This document shows, piece by piece, positions 10,924 through 21,972 of a stretch of 64,000 nt of DNA. The stretch comes from Cololabis saira (lineage: Eukaryota; Chordata; Actinopteri; Beloniformes; Belonidae): contig NC_084606.1 in assembly GCF_033807715.1 (NCBI RefSeq), positions 35,563,898-35,627,897 on the forward strand. Reading direction: 5' to 3'. The notes below the pieces were generated by a model that saw nothing but the letters and a program-made list of their open reading frames with translations, searched no databases and was not told where the DNA came from. Position numbers and translations under genes: made by a program. Numbering within the stretch: position 1 is the first letter of the stretch; every line of letters begins with the position of its first letter.

Positions 10924-11387
10924 ATAAAACAATTTAAGAAGAAATATAAAGAAATAGTTTATTTGAGGTACAAAAGTGAAGACTGTGTTTAAAGATCACC
11001 AGCTGTGTGAGTTCTGCTATTTTATCATGTTGTCTTTGTATGTTTATATACTTAGATATACGTATTATATTTATATCATAGTTATATATTATTTATATCA
11101 TAGTTATATTATATTTTTGATAGAGCTTACATCTTACATCAAACAGGTTATTTTTGTAAAAAATTATATATATTTATACAAATTAGTGTATAGTATAAAA
11201 AATAAATACAGACATATAATGTATGTTTAGTTGTGGAAAGGGGGTGGGATTAAATAAGTTTATACTTCCCCCCACTCCTTTTCGAACATGTAACTGAAAT
11301 ATGTGTTTTGATGTTGGTTTTTTTCTTTATGTGGTGGAATGCCCACCTGTATTTTTTTTCTTATCTTTTTTCTTGTTTTTTATACAT
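10924..11387. other. AT-rich stretch without genes
   Basis: Strongly AT-rich with TATATT runs and poly-T. No coding or recognised repeat sequence. Confidence 0.5.
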
Positions 11388-11495
11388 GTTCGAACGAACG
11401 AACAAACGAACCCCTGCGTCAGGCCTGTAATGACCTGGGACAGGCTGCAGCAGACTCATGTGACCCTGCACAGGATTAAACAGGTATAGGAAATG
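11388..11495. repeat. (CGAA)n microsatellite and SINE tail
   Basis: Short CGAACGAACAAA repeats, then GGGACAGGCTGCAGCAGAC and CCTGCACAGGATTAAACAGG. This is a diverged 3' end of the SINE family seen at 61869-62215. Confidence 0.65.
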
Positions 11496-11499
11496 GGTA

Positions 11500-11930
11500 G
11501 ATCAGGCCGATGTCCTGCAGGTTTAAAATGTTTCCATGCTTTAACACAGCCTGACAGACATAGCTTTGTCATTACCAGAGTTATGCAGACCTTGATGACA
11601 AGCTGATAATGAGCATTCATTTGAATCAGGTGTGATAATGCAAGGCAACATCTAAAACATGCAGGACTGCGGCTAATCTAAGACTTGCAGGACTGGGGTC
11701 CTGAGGGCCGAAATTGAGAACCGCTGGTTTACAGCAGGGGTCTTGAATTCCGGTCGTCGCGGGCCGGTGTGGTGCAGGTTTTGGATGCTACCCTGCTTCA
11801 ACACATCGTGATACAAATGACCGCGTCATTATCAGATTGGTGCAGACCTTGATGACATGCCGGTGACGACTGTAAATTAGAATCAGGTGTGATAAAGCAG
11901 AGAAACATTTAACATGCAGTGATGAGCTTC
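11500..11930. repeat. Two MITE fragments side by side
   Basis: Two partial copies in tandem of the family at 5452-5815: CAGACCTTGATGACAAGCTG with AACATGCAGGACT in the first, and CTGCTTCAACACATCG with CAGACCTTGATGACATGCCG in the second. They are separated by the family's terminal sequence (GAGAACCGCTGGTTTACAGC). Confidence 0.75.
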
Positions 11931-12891
11931 TATTGTCTCAGGTTCCTCATTTAGCTTCGTTAGATTAGTCCTTATGAGAATCCAACAGGTCATTCTGCTG
12001 CTGAGACATGACATTTTGTAAATCTTCACTACATACAAAGAGATATGTTGCACTCTCTGTGGTTATTCTCAATGTTTTTCAATGCAGGGTGAACATACTT
12101 ACTGGTCTAAAGTACAGCTTTGTCTTTCATCACAGCCTTGTGTAAGTGTTACGTTTCCTTCAACACCACAACTGGCTGTTTTGCAGATGTCGCTTAGATC
12201 CATTGAAGCATTTCTTTCCAAAAAAGCACCTTTAGAAATAAGGGAAGATTTGCATATGTTAAGTAAAACAACTCATATATTTTCTTGTTTTTTCTTTTTT
12301 ACAGCTATCTGCTTAAATATTAATAGTACCGTGATTTGGTCAAACCTTCATCTATGACATAGACTTGGAATTTTGCACTTTCTTTCTGCGTGTGTCCTTC
12401 CACATGCACACTTATGATAAGAATAACAAACCTATGAATCTGCATCCACTGATGTCAAGGAAAGCGCTGGAATGAGGCGGCTGGATTGTCACATTGCTGA
12501 CATGGAGACGGCTGACTACAACAAGCGCAAACTGAGGAAAAACAAAACAGTTCATCTATAATGTCCACATTGCAACTCATTGTAGGACTTATTAGGATGA
12601 ACTGAGACAAAAACATTCCCTTTGTTATTCTGAAAACTGCAGATGACAGATGAACCAATCCTTTTGAAGAACATCAATTAGACCTTAATGTCCACATGTT
12701 ATTGACTTTGTCCTCACATCAAACATATTTACCTTAGTAGTCTTAACGTGTAAGTCAAGATGCAGAGCTGCTTGTGTCCCGAAGTTAACGAGTCTCACAT
12801 TGTACTATACCATCACAGAGGAAGAGACATTACCATTAGATTGTATCTCAAAATGTTCTGAAAACTGATAAACGTCTTGTTTTGTCTGTTG
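11931..12891. other. Unassigned, nothing recognised
   Basis: I looked for minus-strand exons that could link the two halves of the ZP gene and found none with both a plausible splice frame and family resemblance. Confidence 0.35.
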
Positions 12892-13291
12892 CACTGCAAA
12901 AACTCAACATCTTAACCAGAATATTTGTCTTATTTCTAGTTAAAATGTCTTATTTTTAGTCAGAAAATCTCATTACACTTAAAACAAGACTCATCCCTGG
13001 ACAATTTTCACCTGTTTCAAGTAGATATTCACTTAAAATAAGTAGAAAAATCTGCCAGTGGAAGAAGATTTTTTTGCTTGTAATGAGAAGATAAATCTTG
13101 TCCCACTGGCAGATTTTTCTACTTATTTCAAGTGAAAATTTACTTGAAAAAGGCGAAAATTGTCAAAAGACAAGTTATTTTTCTGGTGATGACTCTTGTT
13201 TTAAGTGTAATGAGATTTTTTGACTAAAAATTAGACATTTTAACTAGAAATAAGACAAATATTCCTGGTAAGATTTTGAGTTTTTGCAGTG
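12892..13291. mobile_element. Palindromic MITE, second copy
   Basis: A 400-bp foldback, same family as 2838-3248: CACTGCAAAAACTC at the left and its reverse complement at the right, with CTGCCAGTGGAA/TCCCACTGGCAG near the centre. It lies 110 bp beyond an exon of the minus-strand gene, in its intron. Confidence 0.85.
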
Positions 13292-13400
13292 TGTTCATGT
13301 TTGTACAGAAGTGTGTGTATTTTTCATGAGTTTATATGATCTAATACAGTGGGCACTAAAATTATGATATTTAATTTGTGAGAAACTGAACAATACTCAC

Positions 13401-16400
13401 CGGTTTTGAATTGTGCATCATTGAAAGATGCACATAGCAGTCAAGCTCTTTTGTGATGGTCTTCACGTTGTCTTTGATCAGTGATGCATAGCTTGAATTA
13501 GATGATTTTATCTCAAAACCAATTTGTGTGTAATTGTCAGCTGCAGGAATGATGATACACTCGTGGTGGGATTCAGGGTCGTAAAAGTCATTGAAACAGA
13601 TCGTCAACAATGACTCACTCTCGTTCAGCTGTTAAAAATCACACGAGCACAAGAATCAAATAAAAGTGAAAAAAGGAATAATATAACAGTGATGTGCAGT
13701 AATAATAGATTACTGGAGGTCATTGGAGGTCATTCATCCAAAAATGAGCTTGTGTAACATACAGGAGTCAACTTAGTTTATTTATATATTAAACATTAAT
13801 ACTGACGCATTTAAAGATTGTGTCAATAGTCGTGGTTGATCCTACTCACGTAGAGTTGCTGGTAGGTTTTCTGATAAAACGTGATGGGACATGAGCTGAT
13901 GTTGACCTGATGAGCATAAAAGGGGGCAGGAGCAGCACCTACAGAGATGGAGACACATTCAGGAGGTCTGGGTCAGAGGAAAAGAGGTCCAACTGTTCAC
14001 ACGTCCACTTTTTAAAGTCAGTGATGGGATGTAACTAAGGATGTTTACAGATACAGCTTTAGATGACCTCAGCATTTAACAAATCACTTCAGGGGAAAAA
14101 AACAACAACTTCAATTCAATTTTCAATTCAATTTTATTTATATAGCGTCTAATACAACAGATGTTGTCTCTAGACGCTTTCCAGATATCCAGAACATGAA
14201 CATAAACATAAACATAAACATAAACCCCCGAGCAATTATTATATAAACAATGGCAGGTAAAAACTCCCCTAGTGGGAGAAAAACCTTAAGCCAAACAGTG
14301 GCAAGAAAAACTCCCCTTTAGGAGGGAAGAAACCTTGAGCAGGACCAGGCTCATAAGGGGGGACCCTCCTGCCGAAGGCCAGACTGGGGGAGTCAGGGAC
14401 GACAACCAGGGAAAAAAAACAGCAACAGTAGCAGATAATGACTATGACCTTATCCACATCACACAGATCATTTCTTCCTATACGCAGTAACAACATAAGG
14501 CCTCAAATTATTTTTATTTCAAAACTGCAGTCGTGAAACTCCTGGTATCTACTGAAAATGGAAAAAAAAAACAACTTCAAGTTCCCGTAGGCAGACTTGT
14601 TCCCGGTGCATGCTGGACTTCGGCAGGGCTGCCCTTTGTCACCGGTTCTGTTCATAATTTTTATGGACAGGATCTCTAGGTGTAGCCAGGGGTCAGAGGG
14701 GATCCGGTTTGGGAACCACAGGATTTCGTCTTTGCTTTTTGCAGATGATGTTGTCCTGTTTGCTTCATCGGACCGGGACCTTCAGCATGTGCTGGGGCGG
14801 TTTGAGGCTGAGTGCGACTCGGCAGGGATGAGAATCAGCACCTCCAAAACCGAGGCCATGGTTCTCCATCGGGAAAGGGTGGCGTGCCTTCTCCGGGTGG
14901 GTGGAGAAGTCCTGCCTCAGGTGGAGGAGTTCAAGTATCTCGGGGTCTTGTTCACGAGTGAGGGAACGATGGAGCGGGAGATTGACAGACGGATCGGTGA
15001 AGCATCCGCAGTTATGCGGTCGATGTACCGGACCGTCGTGGTGAAGAGGGAGCTGAGTCGAAAGGTGAAGCTCTCGATTTACCGGTCAATCTACGCACCT
15101 ACCCTCACCTATGGTCACGAACTTTGGGTAGTGACCGAAAGGACAAGATCGCGGATACAAGCGGCCGAGATGAGTTTCCTCCGCAGGGTGGCTGGACGCT
15201 CCCTTAGAGATGAGTTTCCTCCGCAGGGTGGCTGGACGCTCCCTTAGAGATAGGGTGAGGAGTTCTGTCACCCGGTAGGAGCTCGGAGTTGAGCCGCTGC
15301 TCCTTCACATTGAGAGGAGTCGGCTGAGGTGGCTTGGGCATCTGTATTGGATCCTCCTGAACACCTCCCTAGGGAGGTGTTCCAGGCATGTCCCTCCTCC
15401 CTAGGGAGGTGTTCCAGGCATGTCCCTCCTCTCTAGGGAGATATTCCAGGCATGTCCCTCCAGGAGGAGACCCCAGGGAAGACCCAGGACACGCTGGAGA
15501 GACTATGACTACGTTCACACTACAGTTCCCAAGTGACCCAAATCCGATTTTTTGCTCATATATGACTCAGATCTGATTTGTTTATGACAGTGTGAACAGT
15601 CACAAGTCACATGGAATCTGATCTTTTCAAATCAGATTCAGGTCGCTTCCATATGTGGTTCTAAATCGGATACAGGTCTGATGTTTTGCAATGCGACCTC
15701 AGTGTGAACAGCCAGGTCGGAATTAATGCGACTTTGACGTCACTTGAGAGCGACCGTTGTCATAATACTGCGCTGGCGGGGGCGAGAGTCCCTCGGAAGC
15801 GATTGGAAAATTAAAAATGCGGCTTTCTTTCTTTTCCTTCTCCTCTTCATCAACACTTGCTCACAGTTTCGTCGGCTTCCACCACACAACAACTTCAAAA
15901 TATACCATGTACCCTCACTTCTGTCGCCTCCATGTTTACCGCCGTATGACGGCGTGCTGCGTGTGACGTCTTTGTTATCATTCCTCTGTGCATGTGGGTC
16001 AGTTCAGGGCCGTGATGCGTTCACACTCGAGTCGGATATAGGACACATTTTAAAAGATAATGTGAAGAGCAACACAAAAAAATCGGATATGGGAAAAAAT
16101 CGCAATTGAGCATTAAGGCCTGCAGTGTGAACGTTGTCATAGTCTCTCGGCTGGACTGGGAACGCCTCGGACTCCCCTCGGGGGAGCTGGAGGAAGTGTC
16201 TGGGGTGAGGGAAGTCTGGGCATCTCTGCTGAGGCTTCTGCCCCCGCAACCCGGGAACGGATAAGCGGCGGGCGATGGATGGATGGAAGTTCCCGTAGGA
16301 TGTGACATTCAGCGGCGTGCCCCGGGTGACCATGAGACGGCACTATTGCTGAAAGATACTTCAGATCACATCACGTTAGCCCTTTTCAGACACAATCATG

Positions 16401-17048
16401 TGTGAATTTAATGTCTCCACCGACGTATGAAAGTGACATTGGTCACTCGTCCCTTAATGATCCTGAGGGTTTCGTTTGGGTATTTGATCCATTGGCGCTT
16501 TTATACTAGTACCTACTCAGCGCGACTCCACTCGCCTTGCCCCTCGTTTCTTTCTCCTTGGTAGATCTGGTCGTTCCTTATCGCCCATCTAGATCCCATT
16601 TTAATTCTCTCCTCAGCACCAGGTTTATGAACATCTGCACTTCAGAGTTGGATCATGAAACAGACTTTTGCTGCCATTGCTGGTTGAATAAAATGAACAA
16701 GAATCCGTCAGAGTCTCTTTCTCTGATTTCCTCCTCCTGACTCAGACGTCTGACTCCAACCCCCCGACCAATCAGTGGCCTGTAGTGTGATGATGTCAGA
16801 TACAGCCGACTCAGCCGCTTAGAACCTCGGCAGAATAGATACAGAAAAAGTATCTACTCGGCACGTTAGACCCCTAGTGGAGAAGCGCAAAACTGGGGCG
16901 TGGACGAGTCGAGTCGCGCTGAGTAGGTACTATATGATGACTCTTACGGCTCAAAGCGATGGAATCTTGGATCTTTGACAGGCAGGTGTGTGTGGGACTT
17001 ACACGTCAGGGTGACGATGGCGCACAGGTGGAACAGGGGGCGGAGCAT
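13401..17048 (-). CDS. N-terminal exons of a secreted glycoprotein (probably the ZP gene)
   Basis: Exon 1 (17048-17003) encodes MLRPLFHLCAIVTLT, a typical signal peptide, and ends at GTAAGT in phase 1. Exon 2 (13938-13850; CAAPAPFYAHQVNISSC, FYQKTYQQLY) starts after CTGTAG and ends at GTGAGT in phase 0. Exon 3 (13628-13401) starts after TTTTTAACAG, reads LNESESLLTICFNDFY, ECIIIPAADNYTQIGFEI and ELDCYVHLSMMHNSKP, and ends at GTGAGT in phase 0. The frame is open across all three. It has several cysteines and N-glycosylation sites, so it is secreted. I do not recognise the domain of exon 3. Same strand and order as the C8-EGF-ZP exons suggests one gene of over 16 kb, but that link is inference. 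Confidence 0.7.
14110..14403 (-). mobile_element. Solo 3' UTR of the window's L2-type LINE
   Basis: The sequence from (TTCAA)n through ATTTATATAGCGTCTAATAC and AGCCAAACAGTGGCAAG to GGCCAGACTGGGGGAGTC matches the 3' UTR of the L2-like LINE at 57613-60553. This is a severely 5'-truncated copy oriented on the minus strand. Its hairpins are intact (CTCCCCTAGTGGGAG; CTCCCCTTTAGGAGGG). Confidence 0.85.
15362..15465. repeat. Minisatellite in LINE 3' region
   Basis: Three to four copies of a roughly 33-bp unit (CCTAGGGAGGTGTTCCAGGC, ATGTCCCTCCTC), the same unit expanded in the LINE relic at 6207-6375. Confidence 0.85.
15503..16142. mobile_element. MITE nested in the LINE
   Basis: The ends are imperfect inverted repeats, CTATGACTACGTTCACAC at the left and GTGTGAACGTTGTCATAG at the right. 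It interrupts the LINE between GGAGAGACTATG and TCTCTCGGCTGG, which are contiguous in the sister copy near 6155-6180. The interior repeats AAATCGGAT-type motifs on both strands and has no coding capacity. Superfamily unassigned. Confidence 0.8.
16508..16931. mobile_element. MITE with AGTACCTACTCAGCGCGACTC ends
   Basis: A 424-bp non-coding element. The left terminus AGTACCTACTCAGCGCGACT is matched by its reverse complement at the right. It lies 70 bp downstream of exon 1 of the minus-strand secreted gene, in intron 1. No target duplication was resolved. Confidence 0.8.
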
Positions 17049-17128
17049 GTCGCCTGTCAAAGACACCTGTCAAAGAGGAATGAAGAACATTCTTGTCATT
17101 GATCAGGGCTTTAAATGTTTCACTTCCA

Positions 17129-17182
17129 GTTCAGAAGTTCAGACGTGGGGTGTGCTCCACACGCACGTCTGAACTTCTGAAC
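17129..17182. repeat. Perfect 19-bp hairpin
   Basis: GTTCAGAAGTTCAGACGTG is followed, after a 16-base loop, by its exact reverse complement. It lies about 80-130 bp upstream of the signal-peptide exon on the minus strand, in a probable 5' UTR or promoter-proximal position. Confidence 0.85.
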
Positions 17183-17394
17183 CTGTTTTAATGACTTTTT
17201 CCTTGTGTAAACTGATTGGCAGACGTGGGAAGTGCAAATGCTTCATGACTAAACTTAAGTAGATTTTTAACTGGACAGGGAAGCTGAGAGTGTGCAGGTT
17301 ATGAAACACAAGTCACCGCAGATGTGTCTCACATTTCTGATGTTGTAGTCCTCTTAATTTGCTTCAAATAACTTTGGATACGTAAATTCAATTC

Positions 17395-17710
17395 AATTCA
17401 ATTCAATTTTATTTATATAGCGTCTAATACAACAGATGTTGTCTCTAGACGCTTTCCAGAGATCCAGAACATGAACATAAACATAAACATAAACCCCCGA
17501 GCAATTATTACATAAACAATGGCAGGTAAAAACTCCCATAGTGGGAGAAAAACCTTAAGCCAAACAGTGGCAAGAAAAACTCCCCTTTAAGAGGGAAGAA
17601 ACCTTGAGCAGGACCAGGCTCATAAGGGGGGACCCTCCTGCCGAAGGCCAGACTGGGGGAGTCAGGGACGTCAGCAGCACACAGCAGGCAGGTGGAAGCA
17701 GCAGCGGGAT
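17395..17710 (-). mobile_element. Solo 3' UTR of L2-type LINE, second copy
   Basis: The same (TTCAA)n-to-CAGGCAGGTGGAAGCAGCA segment as at 14110-14403, extended by about 40 bp and highly similar. 5'-truncated, minus orientation. Confidence 0.85.
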
Positions 17711-18754
17711 TAACTTATTATTAAATTAACTACCATACGCATAAACGCTGGATTTATCAACTCATAAATCACATCCATGTTTCTGGCAGCAGTGAGTCTC
17801 TGGAGAGAAAGGACCACCAAGACTCAACCACTGCAGTCTCGTTTTCATTAAGGTAGAGACAGTCACCAAGAGTATCTAGAAAAGGCTTTAGTCGACCTCT
17901 TTCGTCTCAGTTAATGTTCAAATATAGAGCACAAACATCAGATTATGCAGGTTTACTATAAATGTTTAAAATACCCATCAACTGTTCCACAGGTTCCCTG
18001 CCTGGTTGCTGTAATTCAAACCTCCCGCCGACGTAACACGAGCAATGCAGTTGGGGTTTCTGCTCTTAAATCCAGGAACAATAACACTTTATTCCTGTTA
18101 AAAGCGTCATGAGCTGATATTTCAAAGTTAAATCTAAAACTTAAAATGTTTATTTTCTTACTCTCGGCGGTCCGGATGAAGGGTGAGGATGACGAAGGCT
18201 TTCCTCTGATGTTGCAGCCGGTTGAGATACGTGTAGGAAATGAATCTCCGTCTCGCCGTGTGTCTGTTGTCACAGCAACCTGGGAGACCGGACGGATGGA
18301 GGCCGGGTCACCCTGGAGCTCCGCCCTCTGCCGTCACTGAGTCATTGTCACGTTTTGTAACCACGGTTACAAAAGGTACTGAAATTGATGAAAGTGTAAC
18401 TGAAATTAAAGCTACTTAAACTGACATTTAAAGTTGATCCGAGCCATTCCATGAACCATGCGGTGTCAAAGTTGAAAAAGTCGATGCAAACTGCCTGATT
18501 AGAGCTGCTGATGGAAAATTTAGCATCACTCAGAAGCTCAAATTAAATTCCTGAGAAAAGATCTGATGCGTTTCAAGGTGACAAAACTTGAGCAGCAGCA
18601 TTTGTGTGGCAGGTATCTCATACGTGGCGGTTAAGCTGGATCAGGTGAGCAGCGTGCCAAGCCCAGCGCCGCTATGGCGGCCAAGCCAGTCAGGTGGCAG
18701 GACTGCCCTTCCCTCTCATCTATTTATCATTTTATATGTTGATGTATCTGTTTA
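17711..18754. other. Mostly unassigned; possible minus-strand 5' exon
   Basis: On the minus strand, 18279-18162 is bounded by an acceptor (GGTCTCCCAG) and a donor (GA|GTAAGA). It has one open frame (FISYTYLNRLQHQRKAFVIL). It could be an upstream exon of the secreted gene starting at 17048 or belong to another transcript. I do not recognise the peptide, and the call rests only on splice-like boundaries. The rest of the stretch shows nothing identifiable. Confidence 0.25.
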
Positions 18755-19141
18755 TTAGGGCCCAAGCACTTACAGTGTGAAGGCCATATTGTATCTGTAG
18801 GAATTTTTTTGTTCTCGTTTTTTTTTTTTTTTTTTTTTTTTTCCTTCTTTCTTCAAAAGAAGGGCCTTTTTTCCCCCCTAAACGTGCCCCAAAAGTCACC
18901 AAATTTTGCACGCAAGCCAGACCTGGCAAAAAATTTGATATTTAATGGTTTGCATTAATGGGCGTGGTCTAATGGCTCAACAGCGCCCCCTAGAAAACTT
19001 TGTGCCTCAAGCCCCACAATACGGTTTGACGTACATGCACGAAAATCGGTACACACCTGTATCATGTCACAACTTAAAGAAAAGTCTCTTGACGCCATGG
19101 CCGAAACCAAACAGGAAGTCGGCCATTTTGAATTAATCGTG
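18755..19141 (-). mobile_element. Dispersed repeat with 3' hairpin and CTAA end (Helitron-like?)
   Basis: In reverse complement it reads from GGCCGACTTCCTGTTTGG through GGGGCGCTGTTGAGCCATTA and GCAAAATTTGGTGACTTTTG to a terminal hairpin (GGCCTTCACACTGTAAGTGC) ending GGGCCCTAA. Relatives lie at 45850-46852, 48959-49253, 50172-50832 and 55507-56771. A hairpin followed by CTRR is a Helitron 3' hallmark, but no replicase was seen, so this is a hypothesis. Confidence 0.6.
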
Positions 19142-19884
19142 TAATTTTGACGTGACGACATCCACTGCCAATCCAGGAAGCACGAACACACAGAAACACA
19201 CGTCAAGCACTGGAAATCTGCAACAAAAAAAACACAAACAAAACACGAAACACGGAGCCGACCAAAACACGAACAGCAATGGACCCAAATCTTGAGATCT
19301 GATCACAGTCTGAGCTAAGCTACTGCTACCGCTACCTAACCCCAAAAACTACAGAGCCAGCATGCAGGTGAACAAGCCAGTGTGTATGTCTATGTGTGTG
19401 TATGTGTGTATGTATATGATCATGCGTGTGTGTGTGTGTGTGTGTGTGTGCGACCCCGCCACCCGCGAGACCAGAGGCCGACAATGAAGAACCCGGAACC
19501 CAGGCCACCAGCAACCCCACAGAGGGGAGAAGTAGGAGGGAGGCAACCCACCGCCGGCGAGCCCCTCATTATTTCCTTCAATACACTTTGAACTGTGTAG
19601 GTGCTGGTGTGTTGCGCTCAGGCTTTTTGAATCTGACACAAACACCACGAAGCAAAACCTATGTTGTGTTTATTCTGTAAGAGCTTAAGTTTTACAGCGG
19701 ACGTCATCAGCTGCAGCGCTTCAATCCTGAGCCCTGACAAGTCGGTTCAATTTAACAACGACATGAATACCTGAAATAAGAGAAAGTTCGATTTTACAGT
19801 AGCAAGTTAGTTTTTATTATGTAATGATTGTGTAATTTTATAACCTTTGTGTTAACGTTTTATAACTTTATAACTAACTTATAA
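19142..19884. other. Unassigned with (TG)n microsatellite
   Basis: Contains a TG/TATG microsatellite at about 19383-19452 and A/C-rich sequence (CACAAACAAAACACGAAACA). No gene recognised. Confidence 0.5.
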
Positions 19885-20040
19885 CATGTTTTACATGTTT
19901 CCCTGCTTCATTGCACCATGATACAAGTGTTTGTGTCATTAACAGAATTGTGCACACCTTGTTGACAAGCTGATGACGATGACTAATCAGGTGTGTTAGA
20001 GCAGTGAAACATCTAAAACATGCAGGACATCGGCCCACGA
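19885..20040. repeat. MITE fragment (CATGCAGGAC family)
   Basis: TGTTTCCCTGCTTCATTGCA, CACCTTGTTGACAAGCTGAT and CATCTAAAACATGCAGGACA identify the same family as 5452-5815. Confidence 0.7.
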
Positions 20041-20484
20041 GGAGCAGGAATCCCCACCCCTGAGCTAAAGGCTTGACGACAACACTGGAGTCATCACACA
20101 TGAAAGACAAAGTCATGAGACACCGGCAGCACAAACAATGTGGCCGCTCAGGTCCTGTCAGCGGAATCTCACCAGCAGCTGCTTTTAGCCTCAGGGCGAC
20201 TGTTGTGGCTTTAAATGTTCACCACGTGCCAAGTTTCGGGCGTGAACTTCTTATACAACTTGATTACAATGCGGAAACTGCTTTTCATTAAACACCAAAA
20301 CTCAACCTTTTAAAGTCTTAAAGTTTTTTTTTAAATATTGATATACTTTTCATTTTTGAAATATTAATAAGATCTGATCCCACTGAAGCTTTAGAGAGAT
20401 TTAATCCCTCAAACATCCTTTGCTTTGCTTCCGTTTTATTACAATGTTTTCCAAAAAGACATAAATCAAGGCTCCACCCATACA

Positions 20485-21540
20485 TGTGCACGTTTTAGAT
20501 GTTTCCCTGTTTCCACACACTTGATTTTAATGAATGGTCCTCATTAGCTGGTCTTCTTCTTCTTCTTTTGTGTTTCCGGTAGTTTCGACGCATCCAGGCG
20601 TATTACTGCCCTCCTCTGGTAGTTTGGGGCTGAGTTAGTTCACAATGGTCACTTATATTTTTGAGTAAAGCCCAGTGGCATGCAGAAGATGTATAACTGC
20701 CCTTGCTATCAGTTTGTGGTCCCCATGTTGGCCGAGTAATATTCTAACAGAAAAACAAGATATACCTAGATCTAACAGGGTTCTATATAAAATACTCCTT
20801 TCTGCAGAATACTTTCTACACTCCATCAGAACATGTTGAACTGTTTCCGGCCTCCAGCACTCACACAACCCACTTGGATGTTTCCCTACCACAAATAAGC
20901 TCTGATGTAGCCCACAGTGCCCCAGCCTCAATCGTGTTAATTTAACCACGTCAACACGACTTCCAAAATAATGATATGAAGTATTGACCTTCGGATGAAT
21001 ATTAAAAAAGTGCCTCCCTCTTTCCTCCTTCTCCCAAATTTCCTGCCACTCTCTCCCAATTCCCTCCTTGATTTTAGACCTATACTCAGCCTTTCCTAGT
21101 GGGATCTCAACATCCACAACGTCTCGCTTTAGTGCTTTTGCCACCCTATCAGCTAATTCATTCCCTACAACTCCGGCGTGCCCTGGAACCCACATAAATT
21201 TCACATACACTGCAGTTTCTCAAATCGAAACAACACTAATACTATTTCGCTTAGTACATCTGGTCTAGACTGACAACTACTACTTGTTATGGCTTTCAGG
21301 GCTGCTGCAGAGTCTGAGCAAATCACCACACCTTCTGGCTTACTCTCCTCCACCCAGTATAACGCCCAAAGTACAGATAATAATTCAGTAGTGAGTGAAC
21401 ACAGATACATAATTACTAACACTACAACACATTTCCTTTCCTAACTGCATCACATACAGTCCATCATTAGCTGGTCCTCAGTGTCTACATAGCTCTGTTG
21501 GTGACCCAGCTCCTTGTATCACGATGTGATCCCCCATCTC
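20485..21540. repeat. MITE fragment split by a LINE insertion
   Basis: GTTTTAGATGTTTCCCTG and TGAATGGTCCTCATTAGCTG before the LINE, and CATTAGCTGGTCCTCAGTG after it, are the two halves of one CATGCAGGAC-family copy. Each side carries TCATTAGCTGGTC (20541-20553 and 21464-21476), the target duplication of the LINE at 20554-21463. Confidence 0.8.
20554..21463 (-). pseudogene. RNase H-bearing LINE 3' fragment with 13-bp TSD
   Basis: Minus-strand frames give an RNase H domain (TELLSVLWALYWVEESKPEG, VICSDSAAALKAI, then FMWVPGHAGVVGNELADRVA) and a Cys-rich C-terminal region (LRLGHCGLHQSLF, CECWRPETVQHVLMECRKY). RNase H followed by this tail is typical of I-group non-LTR retrotransposons. A frame break separates the two RNase H parts. 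The 3' end is an (AAG)n tail (CTTCTTCTTCTTC on the plus strand). The copy is 5'-truncated and flanked by an exact 13-bp duplication. Confidence 0.88.
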
Positions 21541-21972
21541 CTAACAGATGCTCAGGTTAAACTGCAAAAACTAATGTCTAGGTAAGAAAATATACTTGTT
21601 TCAAGAATATTAAAGAACTGATTTAATAGAGTTCATTTTGTCCATAGATTTAACATTTAATTTGCTAATTATTTTTGTTCAAAACATGTAATTAATTAAC
21701 CTACAAATTTCTTGTCGGACAAAAATAATTAGCAAATTAAATAAAAATTAAAGGACTATTTTAGACGGTGTAAGTGACCACCAGGGGGGGTTATAAGGCT
21801 GATCGGGTCTATGCTGTCGCTGGTGGTCCGGAAATGATATCAGGGGGTTAGGTGTGAGTAGCCGCCAGGGTTTGGGAAACAGATCAAGATTGGTATGCAA
21901 CTTAAGCATATCAAGGAAACAGCGTTTCATTTAATTGTATAAAGTAACTTAGATTGTGATATCTGTCTAGCT

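Larger units (their letters stand above)
14592..16286 (+). pseudogene. 5'-truncated LINE with 13-bp target duplication
   Basis: Flanked by AAGTTCCCGTAGG at 14579-14591 and 16287-16299, a 13-bp target-site duplication typical of target-primed reverse transcription. The frame begins mid-RT (FPVHAGLRQGCPLSPVLFII), includes the catalytic box SLLFADDVVLFA and the tail YAPTLTYGHELWVV. A 38-bp tandem duplication (15170-15245, around GAGTTTCCTCCGCAGGG) shifts the frame. The 3' end is (GATG)n. A MITE at 15503-16142 was inserted later. It is the same family as 5995-6795. The clade is not assigned with confidence. Confidence 0.9.

Noticed and set aside
2838..13291. CRISPR-like spaced repeats
   Set aside because: The repeats are large palindromic MITEs in a vertebrate genome with no regular spacers or cas genes.
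19349..19680. Open frames across the TG repeat
   Set aside because: Microsatellite translation without any domain.
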